Translations under genes and position numbers: made by a program
Shown: one piece after another, positions 10,375-21,463 of the stretch
Numbering within the stretch: the first letter of the stretch is position 1
Layout: each line of letters begins with the position of its first letter
The notes under the pieces: generated by a model
Seen by the model: only the letters and a program-made list of their open reading frames with translations
Told to the model about the DNA's origin: nothing
The model's database searches: none
DNA from: Karstenula rhodostoma CBS 690.94
Taxonomy: Eukaryota; Ascomycota; Dothideomycetes; Pleosporales; Didymosphaeriaceae
Assembly: GCA_010093485.1 (NCBI GenBank)
Contig: MU001511.1
Location: 248,001 to 312,000 of the forward strand
DNA length: 64,000 nucleotides
Reading direction: 5' to 3'

Positions 10375-12987
10375 CTAGACGTACCGGCGAATCAATCGGC
10401 CCTGGTTGTCCCTCTTCCTCTGGGTGGTAGAGGGGCTATCAGCGGTGTCGGCCTCCTCGAGGAACGAAACGAACTCCTGGACAGTGTACTTCTTCTCTGC
10501 CGCTGAGGCGGAGGCAGAGGCAGAGGCGGAAGGAGTAGAGGAGGGTACAGTGGAGTTGCCGATGGCGACACTGGAAGGGGTGGTGGAGGCGGAAGGAGTA
10601 AAGGAGGGTACAGTGGAGTTGCCGATGGCGACACTGGAAGGGGTGGCGGAGGGTGCGGTTGGAGTAGGAGCAGAGGTGCCATTGGCGACTTTGAAAGCGG
10701 CAATCTTCTCGGCCGCGTGCTCGGCGACAACCATGATGATAGCCTGCGTGTTTCCAGTAGGCAGGTCGGGGTGGATGGAGGCGTCCACGACGAAGAGGTT
10801 GTCAGTGCCGTAGACCCTGGTGTCGGTATCGACGACGCTGGTGCCGTTGGTGCGTCCGTCGTCAGTGCCCATCTTGGTGGTTCCGACCCAGTGGTCACCC
10901 GAGACGAGGGTCTCGGCGAGGATGGACTCCGGGGTGGAGTTCGTGGGGAGCGCCATCGTGGAGGTGATGGAGCTGTTGCCCTGGCCAGTGACATCCATCC
11001 ACCACTGGATGAAGCCTGAGAAAGCCTCTCTGTCGGCCTCGTCGGCCAACCAGGGCTTCACGTTCAGAACGGTGTTGCCGCCGGCCGTGATGCCGAGCTC
11101 GCCGGTGGAAGTAGAACCGTGAGTCAGGAAGGCCTTGATGGTGACTGTGCCATCCTTCATGGAGCTGACGGTTCCCTGGAGGTAACGCTCGCGACCATCA
11201 GTTCCGTTCACCGACGTCCAAAGGTGCATCCTCTGCGCGGCCTGGGTGAGTACACCAGAGCCTTGCTTGTAGAGGTCCACGTCGGCTTCAACGGGGGTGG
11301 TAGCAATTTCAGAGTACTTGTAGGCGGTGTAGTTGGCGGAGGTTTTGAACTGCAGAGGAGCCTGAGCGTGGTCCTTGAGGCCGTGACCAACGGGAAGGTC
11401 AATCCAGTCGGCCTCTTCGGGAAGCTTGACGCCAGTGGTACCGCCCTGGACAATCTTCAGAGCGTCAGACTTTCCGATGCCAGAGTTCCACAAGATCCTG
11501 GGAGTGGAAAGGGCTCCAGCAGCAAGGACGACCTTACCGCCTTCTTTCAGGTTGATAACCTGTTGGCTACCATCCTCAAGCTGGACTAGAACGCCGGTGA
11601 CGCTGCTACCGGTACGCTGAACTTGGATAACCTTAGTGCCAAGCTGAAGGGTGAAATTGTCCAGTTCCTGAGCGAAAGGCATGTAGGTCCTGGCAGGACC
11701 GGCACGGAGGTTGTTGGCAATGGACCAAGCAGGGCGGGAGTAGACCATGTGCTTCTCGTTGGGAGTCTCGATGGAGTCGACGTTGGTCCAGCCTTGTGCG
11801 TCAAGGTAAGAAGACACAACGTTGTAGGCCATGTCGTCATAGTGCTTTCCGTCGACCGAGGGTTGAGTAGTACCGGGGTTACGGGAGTACAGACGGTCAG
11901 CGGCCTTGCTCACATCGTCCCAGGACCATTCAGCCGGCCAGTTCTCAAAGTCGTGCTGAGGAGGGCGGATGAAGTTCTGGCCGTTGATGGAGCTTGATCC
12001 TCCGAGAAGGCAGCCAGCCATCGAGGCAGTATCACTGCACACCTTGGTACCGGGAATGGCAGACAAGCTGCTGCCAAGGGCAGGAATGTCATACGGAGTC
12101 AGGGTGTTGTTCCATTCAAGACCCTCCTTGGATCCGAGTGCGACAGTGTTGGCAGGGCCACGCTCGATCAGGAGGACACTTGAACCAGCCTCAGCAATAC
12201 GCTCGGCCGCGATGATGCCGGCTGTTCCACCACCAACGACGATAACGTCGTAGGTTGCGTTGGAGATGGTGGGAGCTGGGGTAGTGGAGTTTCCGGTGCC
12301 TGGAATGGTAGAGTTATTGCCAGCTCCCGGAGTGGGAGTGGGAGTGGTAGCCTTCGATGCCCATGAAGCCCAGGTCTCAAAGTTGGCTGACTGCGCAGCA
12401 GCAATCGGTTGTCCATACAGCCCGAACCCAGCATCGTGGTAAGGAAGGTCACTTGCGGGGTCCGAGGGAGTCGTCGGGTTCGAAGAAGAAATCGCCCATC
12501 CAAGCACAGGGGGATTATCTGTCGGCTTGAACGTTGTGTCACCACCGACGATGCATCCCTCGCAAAGGAAGGTGAAGGAGAAGTGGGTACTGTTCACAAA
12601 CGTGCCGTTGGCGATCGGCAGCGCAGAGACTTCGGTGGCATCGTAAACAGCAGGGTTGGCGTATGCACCCGCAGTACGGAAAGTACTAACGACCTCCTCA
12701 CCGTTGGCCCAAGCAACAAGTAGAAGATGATTCAACATGCCTCCGCCAAGCGAAACAGCTCCCCATGCTCCTGTCTTGGTGATGGGCACCACAAGCTGTC
12801 CGATAAGGTCTGACCCGACCGTCTCGGGGAAAGCAACACCCAAAGAAAACTCGATGCCTGTAGCGGAATATCGTTGGAAATCGATGCCAGTGTTGGGATC
12901 GGTATAAGCGACCGGTGTCGAGGCCGCCGTGGCCATGCGGAAGAGTCCGGCGAGGGCCGCCGCCGAGCCTACAAGTGTCGACCGCAT
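10375..12987 (-). CDS. cdh: Cellobiose dehydrogenase (cytochrome + GMC domains)
   Basis: Intronless, 870 residues, ATG at 12987 followed by a signal peptide (about 1-21). Residues 22-205 form the AA8 cytochrome (DOMON-like) domain. Predicted haem b ligands are Met84 (GGGMLNHLLLVAW) and His184 (YHDAGFGLYG), with a disulphide candidate Cys142/Cys145. A Thr/Pro/Gly/Asn linker (about 211-245) leads to a GMC flavodehydrogenase (AA3_1): FAD motif VGGGTAGIIAAERIA (251-265), and the catalytic pair His699 (SGDHWVGTTKMG) and Asn746 (PTGNTQAI). The secreted enzyme oxidises cellobiose and cello-oligosaccharides and can pass electrons through the haem to lytic polysaccharide monooxygenases. There is no CBM1. 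Instead a Ser/Thr/Pro tail with two 21-residue repeats (782-823) ends in a conserved-looking KKYTVQEFVSFLEEAD segment. Many N-glycosylation sequons are present. Confidence 0.93.
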   Translation of the reverse strand: MRSTLVGSAAALAGLFRMATAASTPVAYTDPNTGIDFQRYSATGIEFSLGVAFPETVGSDLIGQLVVPITKTGAWGAVSLGGGMLNHLLLVAWANGEEVVSTFRTAGAYANPAVYDATEVSALPIANGTFVNSTHFSFTFLCEGCIVGGDTTFKPTDNPPVLGWAISSSNPTTPSDPASDLPYHDAGFGLYGQPIAAAQSANFETWASWASKATTPTPTPGAGNNSTIPGTGNSTTPAPTISNATYDVIVVGGGTAGIIAAERIAEAGSSVLLIERGPANTVALGSKEGLEWNNTLTPYDIPALGSSLSAIPGTKVCSDTASMAGCLLGGSSSINGQNFIRPPQHDFENWPAEWSWDDVSKAADRLYSRNPGTTQPSVDGKHYDDMAYNVVSSYLDAQGWTNVDSIETPNEKHMVYSRPAWSIANNLRAGPARTYMPFAQELDNFTLQLGTKVIQVQRTGSSVTGVLVQLEDGSQQVINLKEGGKVVLAAGALSTPRILWNSGIGKSDALKIVQGGTTGVKLPEEADWIDLPVGHGLKDHAQAPLQFKTSANYTAYKYSEIATTPVEADVDLYKQGSGVLTQAAQRMHLWTSVNGTDGRERYLQGTVSSMKDGTVTIKAFLTHGSTSTGELGITAGGNTVLNVKPWLADEADREAFSGFIQWWMDVTGQGNSSITSTMALPTNSTPESILAETLVSGDHWVGTTKMGTDDGRTNGTSVVDTDTRVYGTDNLFVVDASIHPDLPTGNTQAIIMVVAEHAAEKIAAFKVANGTSAPTPTAPSATPSSVAIGNSTVPSFTPSASTTPSSVAIGNSTVPSSTPSASASASASAAEKKYTVQEFVSFLEEADTADSPSTTQRKRDNQGRLIRRYV
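10519..10644. repeat. Two 63-bp tandem repeats in the CDH tail
   Basis: Two near-identical 63-bp units encode TPSSVAIGNSTVPS plus seven further residues each, within the Ser/Thr-rich C-terminal extension. They differ at only a few bases, so the duplication looks recent. Confidence 0.8.
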
Positions 12988-15445
12988 CGTCGCGTGTTTG
13001 TTGAGTTGTTAAATTTTTGAAGGAAGTTGGTAGGGTAAAGACCGAAGTTTGACAGATGCTAGCTCTGTCGTAGTGGATGAAAGAATGACCGTGGAAATGA
13101 ATGTAAAGCCAGGCAGATGCGCTGACAAGAAAAAAAAAATGAATGACAATACCGAGCTTGCGGTGACCTGAAAAGAAAGGATGTAATCCAACTCAAGATG
13201 GTTGAAAGAGCTGAGCGGCACTCTCGACATATATCCTTCGTTTCTATGGGGCCCGAACGCCTCGAGCCGCGTGCGAGTTTAATTACCCACGGACATGCTG
13301 CCATACCCACTTCCCGGTTCTGGTGAATGTAGAATGGCCTGAGTACCTATCTCGGGCGTGCGTGTTTGACGCCAATTCTGCTGCAAGGATCCTGTACCTT
13401 ATCTGCTCAATGTCAGAGCCTCTGTTCGAGATGATGCGGGAACCCCCCGCCAACAAGACCCTCTCACCTGTGGCCAAGCACCAGAAACCTCAGCTTCGCA
13501 CGGCGAGTTGTGCGTAGAATCGATGGGGCCAGGGTCATCAGAGTGCAGTGCTAAGGATATTTGGCAGGAGCCACAACAGTCCTTGTTTCGCTGGTGGTGG
13601 TTCCATTTTTGTTTCCGTTCTGTCCGTCGATCCCATCGTAGACAAAGTTCAGGAGCGTCTGTCGTGATTGTAGGCGGCAGGCGGCTGGTGGGGGTCGTAA
13701 ACCGGAGAAGCAAAATATTGGTGGAATATCTCACGATGCATCGCCCCTGCCATCAATTCTTGCACAAGCTTGAAACCAAAACGGGATCATGGTATACGCG
13801 AAAGCCGTGATTGGCTCATCCACGCGTCGGGAACGGTCCGTCAGCTCTCGGCGAAACGCCCGATTAAGCGAGACTCAGCCCGGGTCTGGCCCATCGTTGT
13901 CATGCTCTGTAGTACCTTCGAGTACCTGTGGTCAAAACACCATCCTCGATATGAACCCGTTTGCAGGCTATGCGAAGAAGCGGTTCGCTCTTCTCGTGCG
14001 ATGGACAATTTCGGCGCCATTGGCTCAAGAGATAGCGCGCCGCAGCCATGGCAGGGGGTCGAATAACGGGATTCTCCATCTTCGGCATAGTTTACTATCT
14101 TCCGGCCTTGGGGAAAACTTTTCTTTCTTCTTCTCCCTTTCCGAAAATGACGGCTGATCACGTGCCAGTAGTCTCCAGTCATGTTTCCCGCCAGCAGCCT
14201 TTACCGTTGTTGTGGTCGCTCCTTCGTTGGGATGTAGTCAGCAGCCTGCCGATATCTTCTGTTTCGGCTTGAAAACGGGCTGTTAGGCAACGTGCGTGGG
14301 ACGCCTAAACAGGGTGGAGGCAAATCAACAGACACATCGCTCTGGCGACAAGAACTCACGGTAATAGTCTTATTGAAACTATCACGTAGTCACAGAGTTC
14401 GATACCTGTGGCATTTGACATGTGGGGATCCCGGGGTCGTGGAAGACAATAGGGAGGCGCTCGCGAGGAGGGAGTGTTAGGGTGCTGTGGCATCTGAGGT
14501 ATGGTCCGAAGAACGACCGTGGCGACTCATGGCAAGACCAACTAGTCCGACAGGTCTGCGATCTGATTGACGTAATCACTGTCAAGTTGCGCTCTACAAC
14601 GCGATCATGCCTTCCTCAAACGGTTCAACAGGTACACAAATGGGTAACGAAAAAGCTGGACTTGGAGAACACCCTCATTCGGACGGGGAAACATTATCTG
14701 GGCATTGCGCGAGATACTGCGCGAAATGGGGTTCTGCTTCTGCTGTTTGACACTGACGACGGCGTGCAGTTCGTCGTAAGACAAGTAGAATATGACCTGT
14801 ATGCGTTGATGTCTATGGCCTTCGTGCCGCTTTCAGCGAGGGACTCGCCAAGTTAAGACCAGCGAGCAGAGTCAATACTGTGTTGAAGTGGTGAGCACCA
14901 ATGTGATAAATCTTACCTGGAGTTCATTATATGTCTCATGCGACCCGGATAACAATCTCGGAAGCCACCTTCGTTTCAACGTGCGTCACACCATGTAGAT
15001 ACCATTGTTCATTTGGCGAATCGAAAAAGCAGTTGCCATCTTCTTTGTCAAGCCCGTCGAATTGATAGAGTCAATCCGGTTTGTGGACCAGTATAACAAC
15101 GGCATTGTGTCCCTATTGTCATATTTATTATTAGTAAGGCGCCACGGGCTTCGCTGTCAAAGAAGGCATAAGGATTGGCGTCCTTTGTTCCTCCGTCAAG
15201 CACCATCAAGCACACGAACGAAAGAGCATCCATCTCCAAATCCTGACCCTCTAACCAAGGCTGGCGGCTCCACTATCTATTGTAGGCGCTCAAGTCTTTT
15301 AAACCACCGTAGGAACCCATAAGTACCCACCCACCGACTCACAGTCTATTTCGGATAATTGATTACGCTCTCTCAAACTGTATCACACCTCAGTTTTGAT
15401 CTTAACACAGAGTACTTGTGAAACTTTCGAACTTCGCCCGTCAAT
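12988..15445. other. Gene-poor stretch of 2.4 kb
   Basis: Divergent upstream region of the CDH gene and the first F-box-like gene. A CACGTG E-box core lies near 14160. A frame at 14422-14856 reads protein-like but starts at GTG with no usable ATG and no recognised family, so I leave it out as a gene. Confidence 0.4.
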
Positions 15446-16722
15446 ATGTGAGTATGTGCGACATGAACACTGAAGTAATGGCTGACTTGGACGTTAGGGA
15501 GCTGCGCTCTAAACGCAAGCTCCAGGCCATCACAGATGCAAGTCGATCGAATGGAGTGCAGCCTCCTAAGAAGAAGAAGAAAATGCCAAACCCTGCGGAG
15601 ACTAGCGATCGCACGACTGACGCAGAACATCCTAGGCTCAGTTTCCTTGGAATGCCTGCAGGTACATGGTTACTCCCAGGTTTTACTCAACAATAGCGCT
15701 AACTATGTAGCACAGAAATCCGTAATCGTATCTACGATTTCGCCATTGATGATTACGCAGTCGATATTCTGCGAGAGCATGAAAGAGTGGATGGCGGGGA
15801 TTCTGAATCGTTACTGGGTCCTGAAGCTTTTCTGGATCCTGAGACGTGGCTATTTCCTGAAACGGGTCCAAAACCCTTGAAGCCCCAGGCCACGAAATAC
15901 AAGCCATGGTCGAAGAAGAAGCCTGCAAAACCGACATATCCGTTCTTTGGCTTGACACAAGTTTGCAGACAAACCCGCACTGAATACCGTCCGCTTTGGC
16001 TCCGCTCGTCAATTATTCTCATCAGATATCGTCTTTTCGAAGAATTCATTCATACGTTCTTCCCGAAGGACCAGCAACCGTATGACGAAGATTCGGCGGC
16101 AGTCGGGTTAGGCGGGCTACATATTCTCTGGAACCGCGAGAAGTGCACCAAGCTCCTTCCAATACTTCAATTTGTGCATCGCTACCTCTGCACTGATATT
16201 CGCTTTCGCTTTGAGGCCTCTGAACTGCCCCCTATTATCAAAGACAAAAGGTGTCGACATTGCGGTCACCGAGGAAATGGCGTCCGGGGCCTCCTATGCG
16301 ATCACAAACTGAATGTTTTCACTCTTTGGAGGTATAGTCAATGGATCGCTCTTTGGAAGATTATTGACGTTTTCCATTGGATTATGGACAATGACAACGC
16401 ATTCTGGAAATCCGATATCCGCGTCGGCTTCATTGAGCAGGTGGACGTTCCACTTTGGCTCGAGGATGATGAGAATGAAGAGAACGAGCACGATATTCCT
16501 TCCATCAATCTAGGGTTCTCTCGGGAAACCAGCAGCTCGTGCACACCCCTGGAAAGATTTCGAGGCCACGAGGCGCACGGCGCACGGCCTGTAGAATGTG
16601 CGATCTGGAGAGAGTACCTCCGGAACATTGAGATGGCAGCCTTCGATTCACCGGAGTCTGATTCCCCATTTGAGGTTTACGCCTACATGAAGAAGCTTGC
16701 TTCTACGTCTCGAAGACTGTGA
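15446..16722 (+). CDS. F-box-like protein with CX2CX11CXH motif, copy 1
   Basis: Proposed exons join(15446..15447, 15498..15661, 15716..16722), 390 residues. A 50-bp GTGAGT..TTAG intron splits the start codon AT|G. If it is retained, in-frame ATGs at 15454, 15466 or 15478 start the protein instead. A basic region (PPKKKKKMPNP) precedes LSFLGMPAEIRNRIYDFAI, the F-box-like/2EXR-type opening common in Dothideomycete proteins, then FFGLTQVCRQTRTEYRPLWLR. A 54-bp phase-1 intron sits inside the Glu codon of AEIRN. Further on is CRHCGHRG..LLCDHKLNVF, a possible zinc site. The function is unknown. F-box-like proteins usually recruit substrates to SCF ubiquitin ligases, but that role is only inferred. 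Tandem neighbour of copy 2. Confidence 0.72.
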
Positions 16723-17245
16723 TTCCGGGACTGCTACTACGGCTACAACGGGCTCTAAGAACGTCGCACGTCACTAAACGATAACAGGCCTTTAATCGTT
16801 TGTTGGACCAAGTCGCCATTGATCGTTCGTCCGCAATAGAGCGGGGATACGTACGTTCGAGGCCCTTTTTATTACAGTTTCAAGTATCAAACTTTTGTTT
16901 GTTTATTCAAGATGTTTTTACGGGAGAAGTTGAAAACAAGTGGCTCCTATGTGTTGACGGATGATAAATAGCGCATCATGTGCCCACTCAAGGCCGTATA
17001 GTATTTAAGAATCAACTGAAGCCTTCCTATGTCAGATTTAGGACTACATAAACAGAAGAGTCATTTGTTTGACATATATACGCCATCTCGCTCAAACTAG
17101 AAATGGGATAGCGCAACCGCCTTGCCTCGCCCTCGCCTTAGAATCTTCTGTCACCAACCACGCGGAACAAACACGGACCGACCAACCTGGATTAAGCATA
17201 GATACGCTTACCTTTGACCCCACTTCCTGAACTGCACTTACAACA
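16723..17245. other. Intergenic between tandem paralogues
   Basis: 3' side of copy 1 and upstream region of copy 2. T-rich, with a TATATA run near 17075. No gene. Confidence 0.4.
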
Positions 17246-18500
17246 ATGGACACAAACTTTCGTGTCTACAAACCTCGTGCCTGCAGCGGCGCCGAGCTGC
17301 TTCTGCGCAAACTTGTGCCTTGTCGCTTTCCGAGCGAGAAAGTGCAACCCAAGATGTAAGTAAACACCTTTTCAACTCGAACTCATTATCTGACTGTGAT
17401 AGGGCCAAACGGGTCCTAGACGATACGGACATAGTGGTGAAAGGAAACGAGGATTCCAAGGACGGAAAGAAGAGAAAGACAAACGTGGTCGAAATCTCGG
17501 AGCGACCGGTCGACGGCAACAGCAACAACAAGCGTCCTTTGGGCTCCTTGGATCTTGCTGCAGGTGAGTTCTCACACGAATAGATCCAAGCATACGAGCT
17601 GACGGACTTGATACAGAAATCCGAAACCTCATTCACTACTACGCGGATGAAAGCGATCACGCATGCCACCACTACTACATCCCGTTGCTCACAAATCGAT
17701 CAACGGAGGACGCTCTGTCACTTCCGTGTCACCTCGAAAATCTTGCCCACTCCTCACGCAAATTCTTTGGGCTTACTCAGACATGCAAGAAGATCAGGGC
17801 TGAGTACCTTCCGTTGTGGATGCGCAACGCGTCACTGAGAGTTTTGTACGAAGAATTCGGCTCCTATGTCAAGACTTTCCACAACAAAAAGCAAGGATCT
17901 GTTCAGGGGCCAAAACAGCTGCTGATATCGTACGATCTTGGGGCAGCGTACGAAGCTCCAGAAACGCCTCGGATGAACCTGCTACGGTTATTGAGGTTCC
18001 GGGCCTGTCATCCATCGACAGGAATCGAGGTTGTACCTCATGACGAAGCAGGATGGTACAATCCTGAACGAGGACCTGAGTACCGTATGGATGAGTTCTG
18101 CTCTGAGTGTGACCAAGCAGACACGGGTAACACTTGGTCACTTTGTGATCACCTGAAAGAGGTGCTGGAAGAATATCAGTATGAGGCATTGGCTGGATAT
18201 GTTCATTTGGAAGAAGTCAACGGACTCATCTCTCACGACAACCCTATATGGGTAGCCGACATTGCCAGTGGCTTCATAGCCGAGGTCTATATGAAAAGAA
18301 TGAAGCTGGATAACTACGTGGAACTTGGGCTAGACACGGAGTACTGTAGCTCTTGGGAATCCGCGGACATGTTCGACCAGAAGAACCAAGAGAACAGGGT
18401 GTTCCTTCGCATCGACACGCCTTGGTTCCAATACCGCAAGGATATTGGCTTGGATGATGAGAGGATGGAGTTGTTTTATGTTGGGGTTTTCTATATGTGA
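17246..18500 (+). CDS. F-box-like protein with CX2CX11CXH motif, copy 2
   Basis: Exons join(17246..17355, 17403..17563, 17617..18500), 384 residues. The introns are 47 and 53 bp. The first ATG (17246) has a strong context and adds a 36-residue leader; the first intron splits a later in-frame ATG (AT|G), the position matching the split start of copy 1, so that ATG could be the ancestral start. A basic patch (KDGKKRKTN) precedes LGSLDLAAEIRNLIHYYADE, with the second intron in the same Glu codon and phase as in copy 1. KFFGLTQTCKKIRAEYLPLWMR and CSECDQADTGNTWSLCDH (the CX2CX11CXH motif) follow. Function unknown; the homology to copies 1 and 3 is clear from motif order and shared introns. Confidence 0.78.
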
Positions 18501-18871
18501 TCAGACAATTTCAGGTACCTTTCACTTCAAGAATAATGCGTAGATACAGTGCACAGAGCGGGCACATTTGACCCTACCTTGGTCAAGACCACTCACGTTA
18601 GCTAGATTCCTTACGCTCATCATGGTTCCTCGGGCACCGAGCAATCATCAGCGTGAAGGGTCATCAACAATGAATCCATTAAGCTGAATGGACAAGGATA
18701 GAAATGAAAGCCCCTTCGTGCGTTATGTTCGCAGAAGAAAACTAATGCTTCGTGATGCTCGTGTGATGTAACAAACCAAGAGGATTCAACGCATTGCAGT
18801 GAAGAGGAGTGCGCGGGTTTGGCGCGTGCAGATTGGCCGCGCCATGTCGCGTGACCCGCGATGCGTGGCCC
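18501..18871. other. Intergenic
   Basis: No gene supported between F-box-like copy 2 and the PLDc_N-type gene. Confidence 0.4.
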
Positions 18872-18879
18872 TGACGTCA
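18872..18879. promoter_or_regulatory. CRE palindrome TGACGTCA before the PLDc_N gene
   Basis: Perfect TGACGTCA 138 bp upstream of the ATG at 19017; candidate bZIP (CREB/ATF) site. Motif evidence only. Confidence 0.35.
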
Positions 18880-19016
18880 CAAAATAAGGCGCTCGGACCG
18901 CGTAAGCACAAGCAGGCTGCCGCGCCTCTTCCTTAAGTACACCCCGCTTCGTCTTCCACGCTGCTCTCTCATACTTTGCGATACCCAGACTCTCACACTA
19001 CCAAGAACAAGTCACC

Positions 19017-19374
19017 ATGTTCCAATTCGTGCTCGCCGCTCTTCTCCAGCTCTCGCTGGGTCTGCTCGTTGAGGCGGCGCCCGTCTCTGCGCAGGGCACC
19101 AACTGGCAAGGCCCGACCGGCGGTGGCGTTGTCGGTTTCATTGTGTTGATTCTCGATATCGTTGCTTGGGGTATGCACAGCATCGGCAAGGAAGCAGCGG
19201 GACACTCACTAACATGTACCAGTCGAAATCGTCAAGTCCAACCGCCCGCCGCTGAACAAGGTCATTTGGGCCCTTGTCGTCTTCCTCTTCCCGCTCGTCG
19301 GCATGCTCATCTACTACCTCTTCTCCAACCGTGCCGCCCACAATGACAGCGGATACGAGGCCATTCCCTCATAA
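19017..19374 (+). CDS. Small PLDc_N-type membrane protein
   Basis: Two exons, join(19017..19170, 19223..19374), 52-bp phase-1 intron; 101 residues. A cleavable-looking signal sequence (about 1-20) is followed by two hydrophobic segments, GGGVVGFIVLILDIVAWV and VIWALVVFLFPLVGMLIYYLF, joined by EIVKSNRPPLNK. This layout, with the Pro-Leu-Val-Gly-x-Leu-Ile-Tyr-Tyr-Leu ending, is that of the PLDc_N domain, which in bacteria precedes the phospholipase D domains of cardiolipin synthases. Here it stands alone without any catalytic HKD motif, so it is likely a small integral membrane protein of unknown role. The start is the first ATG, and the tail is a short hydrophilic peptide. The second transmembrane segment appears in frame only after splicing. 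Confidence 0.75.
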
Positions 19375-20273
19375 GCGGACATGGCCCGATTGGAGCCGTA
19401 TCCAGCCGCGCGGCCACGATAACCCCATACGCCTCCACTACTACCACTGCAAACTATTACGAATGACTCGCATTACTACGGTGTTTCGGTCCAGACTCAC
19501 GAGGATATGATTGCCAGGGCTTCCAGTTCCCATTGCGGCTCGGGGATGTATCTCCTACGCCCATGTATGAAGGGCCGCTTACGCGCCGATATTAGCAATT
19601 GATTATATTGATCTACCACGTCTGCTTTCTGCCTTCTGCTGCTGCACCATGCTTGATTCCCATCCGGTGAGTCCACACCTGCATACACGGCGAGCCCTTT
19701 TGCCCTCGCTGTTCGAGCGGACCTCAAGCCTTGATCTGTATCGAGCCGCTAGCTGGTTCCAGGCAAGCTCGCCCCGACCTCGCTTGCATTCACAGGAGGC
19801 AGGTCTCGTCGAGCTACTACACAGCCCCAGCCTGTCCGGTGGCAACACGACCTTAGGCTGTTCACCAACCAACCGCGACCCCAGATCTGGCCATGGGCTT
19901 GTGCATCGGCCAATGCCAGCTCGTGTTCGTTGTTACAATCGGGCAGCTGAGAGGTCACACACAAAGTGATCGACCGCAATCGACAAATAAACTGCCGTTC
20001 ATCCTCGCTTAGAACTGGCGGAGCAAATGGACGCCTCGCGACAGATGACGTCTCGTGGCCCCTGCAAACCGTCTGCAGCCAGCGCAGGATGCAGAATACT
20101 TGAATTGCACACTTACCACTGCTGCTGTCACTGATATATCAAAGCGTCATTTCAATTCACAAGCACAGCCCATCACGACTACAAAGCCTCGCCGCGCGCC
20201 CACCGAGACCTTTCATTCATCGCAAACAAACAAAGAACCGATTCCAACATAAGAGCATCCACTCAGCCTCAAC
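19375..20273. other. Intergenic, 0.9 kb
   Basis: Open frames here (for example 19649-19969 +) have no domain-like content. No repeats or RNA genes seen. Confidence 0.4.
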
Positions 20274-20633
20274 ATGCCTGCCCTCACACAACCCGCGATG
20301 CAGAACCTTCAGAGCATCAAGCGCGCGCTCAGCGACCCAGAGTAAGCATTCACTCACACACTCACATGCACACGCGCTCTTCCCCACTCTCGCCGTCCCC
20401 TCCCCATCGCACAGCCTAACGCCCCCAGCACCGCCGCCGACCTCCTCCAACTCATCGCTCGCAAGGCTAGCAAAGTGGGCAAGTCGAAGGGCAAGAAGAA
20501 GATCAAGGGCGGCGCCATTGCCGGTATCGTCATTGGAATCATCGTGGTTGTCATCATCGCCGCCATCATCCTGCTGTTGCTGCGCAGGAGGGCGAAGAAG
20601 AGGCAGATTACCAGCGCGCCGGCAAGGGTTTAG
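20274..20633 (+). CDS. Tiny single-pass membrane protein
   Basis: Two exons, join(20274..20341, 20429..20633), 87-bp intron splitting an Asp codon (GA|C); 90 residues. An amphipathic N-terminus (MPALTQPAMQNLQSIKRALS) and a Lys-rich stretch (KASKVGKSKGKKKIKGG) precede one long hydrophobic helix (AIAGIVIGIIVVVIIAAIIL), then an Arg/Lys cluster (RRRAKKR). The topology signal (basic residues on both sides) is ambiguous. No family is recognised. It is supported as a gene by the clean splice junction and by the transmembrane helix lying entirely in the second exon. Confidence 0.6.
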
Positions 20634-21041
20634 TTAGGAGATGGAGTGATGGATGGGAGGGGGAGTTAGATACCCGGTGTTTGGGTCTGCGTTTTGTGTA
20701 TTGGTATTGGGTAACGACTGTATGCTTACGGGGTGGTGTTTGTGGTAGTTATCTACTTGTTATGGCTTTTTCCAGACCGATGTAGGTTTTCTTGGAGCTT
20801 GACCTTTCATTATATGACCGTCATTCCATAACCCTTTATTACATAACTCTCTTTACTCTACATCCCTTCGTTCTACAACCCCTCATTCTACACCCCTCAT
20901 TCTACAACCCCATCATTCCACACTGCCCTACGATTAAATCTACAATACTTAAACCCTTACCCTTTTCCCGTTTGATCCCATCCTACAGTTCTTCTATCCT
21001 CGTACTATCATCTTACCCAAGAACTCGCGCCCACCCCCAAA
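20634..21041. other. Pyrimidine-rich upstream region
   Basis: Strongly C/T-rich, with repeated CCTCATTCTAC-like units near 20876-20915. It probably forms the promoter and leader of the next small secreted protein gene. Confidence 0.4.
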
Positions 21042-21463
21042 ATGAAAGTAACTCTCCCTCCCACACACTCCCCACGCCCCATCCACCCCACTAACCCCCC
21101 ACCCCAGCCCCTCTACTGGACCTTCTTCCTCCTCCCCGCCGTCCACGGCTGCTACAACCGCAACGACGCCCGCCGCGACGCGCACAACGCCGGCTGCATC
21201 TACGTACGCGACGACACCAACCACGGTACCTTCTGCAATGGGTTCGGCTGCAACTGCAACTGGGGCTGCTACAAGCAAACCTATGCTTCGGATAATTCCA
21301 TCATCAATACGTGGACGAACAATCGGTGTCCGTTTAGCAATCGTGTAAGTGGGAGGCTGGCTGCGGGAAGGGAGATTCGGTGGGCTAGGACTGTGCTGAT
21401 GTGTGTTGGGCGTAGTGGGAGACTTGCGATGATCCGATTTTGTCATCTGGGATTGGGCGTTAG
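21042..21463 (+). CDS. Small secreted 8-cysteine protein with early intron
   Basis: Three exons, join(21042..21047, 21108..21344, 21416..21463), 96 residues. Exon 1 is just ATGAAA. A 60-bp intron (GTAACT..CCCCAG) then joins to PLYWTFFLLPAVHG, producing a signal peptide. Because 60 is divisible by three and the intron has no stop, retaining it gives a 116-residue protein whose N-terminus is Pro/Thr/His-rich and not a signal peptide. Mature cysteines are at about 17, 32, 45, 50, 52, 56, 76 and 85 (NGFGCNCNWGC core). The last 71-bp intron adds WETCDDPIL. The content fits an effector-like secreted peptide; I know no named family. The splice model is inferred from sequence only. Confidence 0.68.

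Noticed and set aside
14422..14856. 144-residue plus-strand frame with protein-like C-terminal half
   Set aside because: Starts at GTG, no usable ATG until near the end, no recognised family; could be a relic but not supportable.
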